Assembly: GCF_022179385.1 (NCBI RefSeq)
Contig: NZ_BPQS01000040.1
Span: 1-47,602, forward strand
Reading direction: 5' to 3'
Source: Methylobacterium longum
Lineage (GTDB): Bacteria > Pseudomonadota > Alphaproteobacteria > Rhizobiales > Beijerinckiaceae
Length of the DNA stretch: 47,602 bases
In this document: positions 42,642 to 47,602 of the stretch, one piece after another
How the letters are laid out: every line of letters begins with the position of its first letter
Position numbering within the stretch: the stretch's first letter is position 1
Translations under genes and position numbers: made by a program
The notes under the pieces: model-generated
Databases searched by the model: none
The model's input: only the letters and a program-made list of their open reading frames with translations
What the model was told of the DNA's origin: nothing

Positions 42642-43679
42642 CTAGGCGACAGATTCGGTTTTGGCCTTCTGATTACGTGAGACGCGCTGGAGAAGGCGCT
42701 GGATGAAGTTGAGGTCCGCCGGATTGCTCGCGGCGGCGGTCCGGTCGGCCGCGTAGAACGGGTCGGCGTAGCAGGTCGCGCCGGCGGCTGCCGCCAGGAA
42801 CTGGACGGCGGCCACCATCTCCGGTCGGCCGGCCGCCACGACGATGTCGTCCGCGGTGAGCATCGGCAGATGAAGCGTCGGCCGACCCGGCCGCGCATCG
42901 CCGGGCGGATGCGCGCCGCTGCAGGTCAGGATCGTGATCGCGCCCCGTTCACGCAGCCAGTCCAGCGCCGGGCGCATGTAGAGGTTGTGCGGATCGCGCG
43001 CGCCGGCCACGACCAGCAAGGCGCGCGCCGGCTCCCGCAGGCGGCTCGCCCGCGCGACCGCCCAGGCCGGCGCCCAGCCGACGCCGGACGAGACGATCAC
43101 GAGGCGGCCGCGCCCGAGCCGGTGAAAGGCGTGACCGAAGGGGCCCTCGACCTTGACGGCGCTCCCCGGACCGATCCGGCCGCCGAGGTGCGACGAGACC
43201 GTGCCGCCGTCCTGGCGGCGGATCTGGAAGATGAGTTCGTTCAGTTCGCCGGAGCCGTTGGAGCGCAGCGTGGGGCTGTAGTCGCGCGCCGGCAAGCCCG
43301 CGAAGGCGACACGGACATACTGTCCCGGCAGGTAGGCGAGGCGCTTGCGCAACGCCACCGTGACTTCGACGATCTCGGGCGTCAGTTCGACGAGGCTCTC
43401 AACGGTACCGCCGCGCCGGACGACGTCGGGCACCTCGTCGAACTCGATCGCGGCCTCGCTCGTGAGTCGTGCCCGGCAGGCGAGCACGGTGTCGCCGATG
43501 CGCGTGCCCGCCTCGTCCACCGTGCCCGAATGGATCCGGACGCGGCAGGTTTCGCATTGGCCGGTGGCGCAGTCGTGCGGGATCACCCGGCCGCCGGTGA
43601 GACCCGCATCGAGGAGGGTCTGCCCGGCGGTGGCCGAGACTCGCCGCCCGTTGATCACGAGATCGACCCGTGCGGCCAT
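42642..43679 (-). CDS. 2Fe-2S ferredoxin/FAD/NAD(P)H oxidoreductase
   Basis: A 345-residue electron-transfer protein. The N-terminal plant-type ferredoxin has four cluster cysteines at residues 37, 42, 45 and 68 (CATGQCETC...C). A flavin domain follows with RDYSPT (residues near 132; the RxYS FAD motif), then an NAD(P)-binding part with GVGWAPAWAVARA and CSGAHPPGD. The overall plan is that of oxygenase reductases such as phenol hydroxylase or benzoate dioxygenase reductase, but no oxygenase is adjacent. It is 15 bases downstream of the b561-type cytochrome gene, so electrons probably pass between NAD(P)H and that cytochrome. Confidence 0.9.
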   Translation of the reverse strand: MAARVDLVINGRRVSATAGQTLLDAGLTGGRVIPHDCATGQCETCRVRIHSGTVDEAGTRIGDTVLACRARLTSEAAIEFDEVPDVVRRGGTVESLVELTPEIVEVTVALRKRLAYLPGQYVRVAFAGLPARDYSPTLRSNGSGELNELIFQIRRQDGGTVSSHLGGRIGPGSAVKVEGPFGHAFHRLGRGRLVIVSSGVGWAPAWAVARASRLREPARALLVVAGARDPHNLYMRPALDWLRERGAITILTCSGAHPPGDARPGRPTLHLPMLTADDIVVAAGRPEMVAAVQFLAAAAGATCYADPFYAADRTAAASNPADLNFIQRLLQRVSRNQKAKTESVA

Positions 43680-43694
43680 GATCGGCGCTCCCCG

Positions 43695-45467
43695 TCAGCG
43701 CATCAGGACTTCGACCGGCCGCATGTGCCGGGTGTGGCGCGTCTGCGTGTGATCGAAGGCCGAGACGTACAGGTAAAACAGGTTGCCGGGCAGGAAATCC
43801 ACGTCGTACTTGCTGCCGGTCGCGATCTTGCGCGAGGCGACCAGGGTCCAGTGATCATCGGCCCAATGGGCGGCCGCCGAGATCCCGGCCCGGTCGCCCG
43901 TGTAACCGTCCGTCAGCAGCACGCCCGGAATCACCGTCCCGACCGGTATCTCCGCGTCGACGTCCCTCGAATAGGGAACCGTGTCGCTCTTCTCGACCAT
44001 CCACCACGCGGCGCCCTCGGATACGCCGGCGTCTGGATCCAGGTCCACGGTCCCGAGCTTGGTCTTCGTCACGCGCCAATCCTTCGGGAGCCGCAGCGGC
44101 TCGACGGAACCCGTGTAGCCGCCGGGACCCTCGAAGCGGAAATTGTAGCGATAGGCGCTGGTGCCGGGGTCGCCCCAGTAGCCGGCCTGATAGCGGCCCT
44201 GGACCGCGCGCTCGGCGGCCGTCGGATCGGTCGGCGGTCCGATATGCATGTCCTCGACCACGCCGAGCATGCCGCCGCGGCCCGACTTCCACTGCCACAT
44301 GTCGATGTAGCTGCCGTCCGTCGTGTAGTGGTAACCGCGGCCGTTCAGCGGAGCCGGTGCATCGGGGAGGGGCTTGGCACCGAGATGGGTGGAACCGCCG
44401 CTGCCGAAGGCGTCCGAGCGCGAGAAGATCACCGCGAACTTGTCCTCGTAGTAGGCGGTGACGTCCGCCCGCGCGGCGTTGACGTCGAGGAGGTGCCAGC
44501 CGTCCTCCTTCTTGATCAGCGGCACCCGCTTCAGCGACTGCGACGGATCCCACCACCGGAAGGCGAAGTAGACGTTCGCGTCGTCCCGCACGGCGCGGAT
44601 CTCAACGGTGGTCTCGCCGGTGCCGCCGAAGTTGCTGCCCTGCATCGTCCGCACCGAGACGGGACGCGCGGTGCGCCAGACCGGATCGTCGAGGAGTTTG
44701 CTGACATCGGGACCGGCCGACACCTTGTCCACCACCAGGGTCGAGCGGCCCGCGACGTCCGCCCAGGCAAGGCCGCCCACGACCGGGATGCCGAGGGCGG
44801 CCGCTGCCAGCAGGGGCCGGCGCCGACGCACGGTCCCATCGACCAGGGGTGCGGGGCGGAACAGCCGCAGGAGCTGCCACAACCCGCCGTACATGAAGTG
44901 CGCCAGCGTGTGGACGACGATGTATCCGAGGGACACCAGCGCGCAGGTGGCGTGCAGCCACACGACCCATCCGCCGTAGCCGAGGTAGAGCGCGACGCCG
45001 GTCCCCGTGAGGATCAGCGTGACGGCGTAGATCAGCCAGTGGAGTCCGACGTTGATGCCGCCCCACCGGGCCTTGCGGGCTGCCTTAGACCCGCCGCCGA
45101 CCAGTACGGCGCGCATGCGGGACGGGCTGTTCCGCTCCGTCAGCCGGCCGCGAACGAGATAGACGAGATAGGCCGTGATCCCGAAGAACAGGCTGAGACC
45201 CGCCACGAAGTGGACGGTCCAGACCTCACCTTGCGGTAGGAACGGGGCGAGAAACTTCGCGGTCCGGGCGATGGGCGCATCGGCGGAGATGCGCAGCCCC
45301 GTGATCAAGCTCGCGATCATCGCGATGGCGACGATCCAGTGGATCACGATCGTGCCGGTGTCGGAACGGGGTCGCCGATCGGCGCGGGCGTTTGAAGTAG
45401 ACTTGGATTCAGGAACGGCGTTGCCGTCGTCGGAGGGGGGCGGCGCGAGGCTCAGTGTGTCCGCCAT
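43695..45467 (-). CDS. Cytochrome b561-type membrane domain fused to an ethylbenzene-dehydrogenase-like heme domain
   Basis: A 590-residue fusion. The first 200 residues form a four-helix cytochrome b561 unit with His43, His86, His143, His172, His186 and His190 in or near the helices, able to hold two b hemes. A further hydrophobic segment after RRRRPLL (about 218-236) leads to a C-terminal region of about 350 residues like the heme b-binding gamma subunit of ethylbenzene dehydrogenase (EB_dh): WWDPSQSLKRVPL, KFAVIFSRSDAFG, MWQWKSGRGGMLG and HWTLVASRKI. The EB_dh part would be periplasmic. This would carry electrons across the membrane between the downstream ferredoxin reductase and a periplasmic partner not in the window. 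Confidence 0.87.
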   Translation of the reverse strand: MADTLSLAPPPSDDGNAVPESKSTSNARADRRPRSDTGTIVIHWIVAIAMIASLITGLRISADAPIARTAKFLAPFLPQGEVWTVHFVAGLSLFFGITAYLVYLVRGRLTERNSPSRMRAVLVGGGSKAARKARWGGINVGLHWLIYAVTLILTGTGVALYLGYGGWVVWLHATCALVSLGYIVVHTLAHFMYGGLWQLLRLFRPAPLVDGTVRRRRPLLAAAALGIPVVGGLAWADVAGRSTLVVDKVSAGPDVSKLLDDPVWRTARPVSVRTMQGSNFGGTGETTVEIRAVRDDANVYFAFRWWDPSQSLKRVPLIKKEDGWHLLDVNAARADVTAYYEDKFAVIFSRSDAFGSGGSTHLGAKPLPDAPAPLNGRGYHYTTDGSYIDMWQWKSGRGGMLGVVEDMHIGPPTDPTAAERAVQGRYQAGYWGDPGTSAYRYNFRFEGPGGYTGSVEPLRLPKDWRVTKTKLGTVDLDPDAGVSEGAAWWMVEKSDTVPYSRDVDAEIPVGTVIPGVLLTDGYTGDRAGISAAAHWADDHWTLVASRKIATGSKYDVDFLPGNLFYLYVSAFDHTQTRHTRHMRPVEVLMR

Positions 45468-45787
45468 CCAACTCTCTCCGATCGCTTACACGTATCGCCA
45501 GTGCTGTATTAGCATTCCGATAAGCATAGCGCGGCCGGGCCGCTATTGCCAAGCTTATCAGTCTTTATATTCGTCTCGCTTGCCGGTGCGCTGATGGCCG
45601 GTGCATCGGGCGGACTAGCCGGCCCCGGAACCGGCGCGCGGTGGGCGGGAGGCGGGGCGGCGGTCGCGACGCGATGCGACTTCACCGTCGAGGCAGGGCG
45701 CAGTGATCCGCCGGAGCCGCATCCTGGGCACGACGCCCGCGACAGGCCGCCCGATGGCCCGGACACCGCTCACGGCGGGGGAGGGGC
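45468..45787. other. Region upstream of the b561 fusion gene
   Basis: About 320 bases. The first 100 are AT-rich and likely hold the promoter. A GCGGCC-G-GGCCGC dyad lies at 45531-45543. A TTG-initiated plus-strand frame beginning at 45546 with a signal-like start (PSLSVFIFVSLAGALMAGA) is noted but loses protein character after about 60 codons, so it is not called. Confidence 0.4.
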
Positions 45788-46072
45788 TCAGGCCGCCCTG
45801 TGGCGGTCGGCGCGGACCTTCGGGACGGGAGACGTCGCACCCTGCTGCGCGATGCCGCGAAGCGAGGCCACCATCGCGTCGGTCTGGGCGTCGAGGGATG
45901 GGCGCGCGCGATGGCTGCCGGTGCTGCGCCACGCAATGGCGAAGCAGCCGAGTACCGCCGCGAAGCTCCCCGCCAGGGGTGCGACGATCAATGCCGCCAG
46001 GAGGCTGATCGGAGCCAGAATGGCGGCTGCGACAAGGCCGCTGCCGATCGCAACCGCAACCAAGAGAAGCAT
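45788..46072 (-). CDS. Small membrane protein, function unknown
   Basis: A 94-residue protein starting MLLLVAVAIGSGLVAAAILA. Two membrane helices cover about residues 1-22 and 24-48, followed by a polar cytoplasmic-like tail (RSTGSHRARPSLDAQTDAMVASLRG). The helix pair with short linker (LAPISLL) is regular. A promoter-like AT-rich stretch (46130-46180) precedes it. No family recognised. Confidence 0.55.
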   Translation of the reverse strand: MLLLVAVAIGSGLVAAAILAPISLLAALIVAPLAGSFAAVLGCFAIAWRSTGSHRARPSLDAQTDAMVASLRGIAQQGATSPVPKVRADRHRAA

Positions 46073-46273
46073 CGTAGCCTCTGCCCAAAGGTCCAGCGGG
46101 TACCATCGATCGCTGTCAGCATCCTCCTACGCCCCATTGGTTAACATTTGGTTAATGACAAGCTTCCGCTTCAGCTTAGGTTTTAGGATCCGCGCTCAAA
46201 GAAGCATTCGTTGAGAGTATGAGCGGATGGTCCGGCTTTGGTGCCCTGTATGCTGTCGGGATCGGGCACGCGT

Positions 46274-46348
46274 CGCCGCCGTCTTGCCCGCCGCCGTCTT
46301 GCCCGCCGCCGTCTTGCCCGCCGCCGTCTTGCCCGCCGCCGTCTTGCC
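46274..46348. repeat. Five exact tandem copies of a 15-bp unit
   Basis: CGCCGCCGTCTTGCC is repeated five times without a mismatch, followed by a partial sixth copy (46349-46356). The unit is a multiple of three, so all six frames stay open through it and code for five-residue repeats (for example VLPAA on plus, GGGQD on minus). No frame has a convincing start plus conserved flanks, so I cannot say whether it is coding. Length variation between strains is expected. Confidence 0.9.
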
Positions 46349-46578
46349 CGCCGCGGTGCTGCTGCCGGAGGCTCGGTCTGCGTGGGGCGACGATCCATCG
46401 GCGGGTGCGTCGCGACCGCGGGCGGCCCGTCGGCCGGACCTCAGATCTCGTCCGTTCGCGGATGGAGCCGAAGCCTCTGGTGCAGATGAACCAATCCTGG
46501 TCCATCCTGATCACTTGTGGCGCTTCGCCCGGGAGTGTTACTGGTCCGGACCGGTTTCGCGTAGGATAACCACCTCCG

Positions 46579-46809
46579 ATGACCAGCGAAGAACGCGCTT
46601 CCCGGCGCTTGATCGCGATTGCAGAAGTTGTCGGCTGCCCCGTCGAAACTTTTTACCGGCCCGAAAGCGATACAAATCCGGCGAATATGACCTGGGAGCT
46701 GCTGCGGCTGTGGAGCTCGATCACCGAGCCTCGCACGCGGGAGCGCATTCTCGCACGCCTGCGCCAGGAGGCCGGTGTCGGACCGGCCTCGGCCCAAGCC
46801 GCCGAGTGA
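46579..46809 (+). CDS. Small helical protein, regulator-like
   Basis: A 76-residue protein, MTSEERASRRLIAIAEVVGC followed by PVETFY, then a second helical part LLRLWSSITEPRTRERILAR. 'IAEVVGCPVETFY' followed by 'LLRLWSSI.....R..IL..' is like the end of XRE-type helix-turn-helix regulators (a helix ending 'S...FF', then 'L...f..i.d...R..il.l'). It could be a small DNA-binding or regulatory protein. AGGA lies about 11 bases before the ATG. Confidence 0.6.
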   Translation: MTSEERASRRLIAIAEVVGCPVETFYRPESDTNPANMTWELLRLWSSITEPRTRERILARLRQEAGVGPASAQAAE

Positions 46810-46894
46810 TCGTGCGATAGTCCGAGGCCGTCGACGGCGGGCGGGCCGGGCGGTCGACGACACCCTTCGCGCGACCGTCCGTGCGCACCGATCC

Positions 46895-47035
46895 TCAACT
46901 CCCCTGAGCGATCCAGCCCAGGATCGTGGCGCATCGTTCGGCCTGATCACGCGTCAGGCCCGACGCGACCGCGGTTCCGTCCCGGTACACCGCGAAGGTT
47001 CCGTCGCTGACGGCGCGGATCTTGACCGAGGCCAT
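46895..47035 (-). CDS. Very small protein, coupled to the upstream gene
   Basis: A 46-residue protein, MASVKIRAVSDGTFAVYRDG followed by TAVASGLTRDQAERCATILGW. The pattern is three short strands and a helix ('v...g.f.Vy.dG..va.gLt...A...a..L'), typical of small conserved alphaproteobacterial ORFs. Its ATG overlaps the stop of the upstream 81-residue gene in TGATG, indicating coupling. No family name recognised. Confidence 0.6.
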   Translation of the reverse strand: MASVKIRAVSDGTFAVYRDGTAVASGLTRDQAERCATILGWIAQGS

Positions 47036-47280
47036 CAGGCGCCGACCGGAACGAGCGCTTGCAACTGGGTCAGCCCGGACGCCGTGAGCTGCCAGACCGC
47101 GAGCGCCTCGTCGACGGTCCCGGATCGGCCGATCCGCTCCAGATGCCCGAGGCTTTCCAGTGCGGTGAGGCGACTGTGGTCGGCGGGCCACCGGTCGTCG
47201 ATCTTCTTGCGGATCGAAATCCGGTAATCACGGGCTTCTGCTGCCTTGTTGAGAAGTCGGCGCTCGTGGTTGACCAGCAT
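47035..47280 (-). CDS. Small winged-helix-like protein
   Basis: An 81-residue protein starting MLVNHERRLLNKAAEARDYR. The later part, LTALESLGHLERIG...VWQLTASGLTQLQAL, looks like the end of a winged helix ('l..L...G.i.r......y.LT..G...l'). A TTG just before the ATG is an alternative start, but AGGAGG is better spaced for the ATG. It is coupled to the 46-residue gene downstream. A DNA-binding role is an inference from pattern only. Confidence 0.6.
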   Translation of the reverse strand: MLVNHERRLLNKAAEARDYRISIRKKIDDRWPADHSRLTALESLGHLERIGRSGTVDEALAVWQLTASGLTQLQALVPVGA

Positions 47281-47509
47281 CAATCCTCCTGCGTTGAGCG
47301 GGTCGCTGCCCGTTACTTACGTACAGGCTGGCCGATATGGTCAAGCTTGGCAACCCCGCCGGCCCGGAGCCGCAGGGGACCGTTCGCGCTCATCCAGACG
47401 GATCACGGCTATCCGGGACGCCGGGCCGGCGCGTGCGCGACCTCCGACGGGGGGACGGGTTGCTCCCGCGGGCCGTGGGCCGATTCCGTTCGGCGACCGC
47501 GCACGAGAA

Positions 47510-47568
47510 CGGCCGGCCGGGTTTCCCCGGCCGGCCGCTGGTATGTGGCGCGCCCGGGATGGGCGCGC
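47510..47568. terminator. Two adjacent strong hairpins near the right edge
   Basis: CGGCCGGCCGGG (47510-47521) and CCCGGCCGGCCG (47526-47537) pair perfectly around TTTC. Eleven bases later GCGCGCCC (47548-47555) pairs with GGGCGCGC (47561-47568) around GGGAT. They lie just beyond a possible stop codon (TGA, 47584-47582) of a minus-strand gene that would enter from the right with a C terminus VLQLLR, so they may be its terminator. The 47281-47509 stretch holds no gene. Confidence 0.55.
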
Positions 47569-47602
47569 GATCGGCGTGCGATCAGCGCAGGAGCTGAAGG
47601 AC

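Noticed and set aside
42870..45239. 789-codon plus-strand frame opposite the ferredoxin reductase and b561 fusion
   Set aside because: Antisense shadow of two well-recognised genes; no hydrophobic core or family motif.
45546..46214. Plus-strand TTG frame with a signal-like start
   Set aside because: Only the first 25 residues look like protein; it then overlaps a better minus-strand membrane protein gene.
46274..46348. 15-bp tandem repeats as a CRISPR array
   Set aside because: Copies are directly adjacent without spacers, and no cas gene is present.

Overview
The window is a high-GC stretch of a bacterial chromosome. The gene set points to an aerobic/microaerobic alphaproteobacterium, most likely near Methylobacterium/Methylorubrum: a complete cbb3 oxidase cluster with fixGHIS, FNR/FixK-type boxes, NemR-like and SulP proteins, and several cyclic-nucleotide signalling proteins. 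The genus is an inference from protein style and composition; no rRNA or marker gene is present.

Layout. 1-1008 holds the 3' part of a probable GH16 glycanase with a long Ser/Thr/Pro tail. 1009-3044 is gene-poor and carries tRNA-Ser(UGA), tRNA-Gln(CUG) and two strong inverted repeats. 3045-11248 (minus strand) is the high-affinity terminal oxidase and its assembly module, ccoNOQP then ccoGHIS. 11317-14419 extends this module: five FNR/FixK-like 14-mers lie in front of ccoN, ccoG, a small membrane protein, a small exported protein and a STAS-less SulP transporter, so the region reads as a microaerobic regulon island. 14646-17613 has a YihY/BrkB-family membrane protein and a tandem HD-GYP protein.

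17928-22047 holds three regulatory modules' worth of small accessory genes. A NemR-like TetR repressor has a copy of the same operator before itself and before a small exported ORF plus a DJ-1/PfpI protein, which suggests electrophile (glyoxal-type) stress. Convergent to it is a second TetR gene, divergent from an amidase gene that is broken by a frameshift. 22690-24432 is a PAS-GGDEF-EAL protein. 24728-27344 (minus) is a compact operon: MarR regulator, antibiotic-biosynthesis-monooxygenase-like protein and FAD aromatic hydroxylase. 27892-30154 has a DHFR/RibD-like reductase and an AraC regulator.

30619-33924 (minus) is a HlyD-type membrane fusion protein overlapping an ABC exporter-like protein whose nucleotide-binding domain has lost every recognisable ATPase motif, with a small exported Cys-terminated protein upstream. 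34261-35155 is a frameshifted LysR gene. 36007-38013 is a class III adenylate cyclase fused to a TolB-like/TPR region. 38899-42566 (minus) is a PstS-like periplasmic binding protein whose stop codon overlaps the start of a HAMP-PAS-GGDEF-EAL receptor, a probable ligand-sensing c-di-GMP pair. 42642-45467 (minus) is a cytochrome b561/ethylbenzene-dehydrogenase-like fusion plus a 2Fe-2S ferredoxin reductase. The right end has small conserved-looking ORFs, a 15-bp tandem repeat and two adjacent hairpins.

The best candidates for something undescribed are the ATPase-dead ABC/HlyD pair, the binding-protein/GGDEF-EAL pair, the b561-EbDH/ferredoxin-reductase pair, and the unnamed genes that share FNR/FixK boxes with the oxidase.
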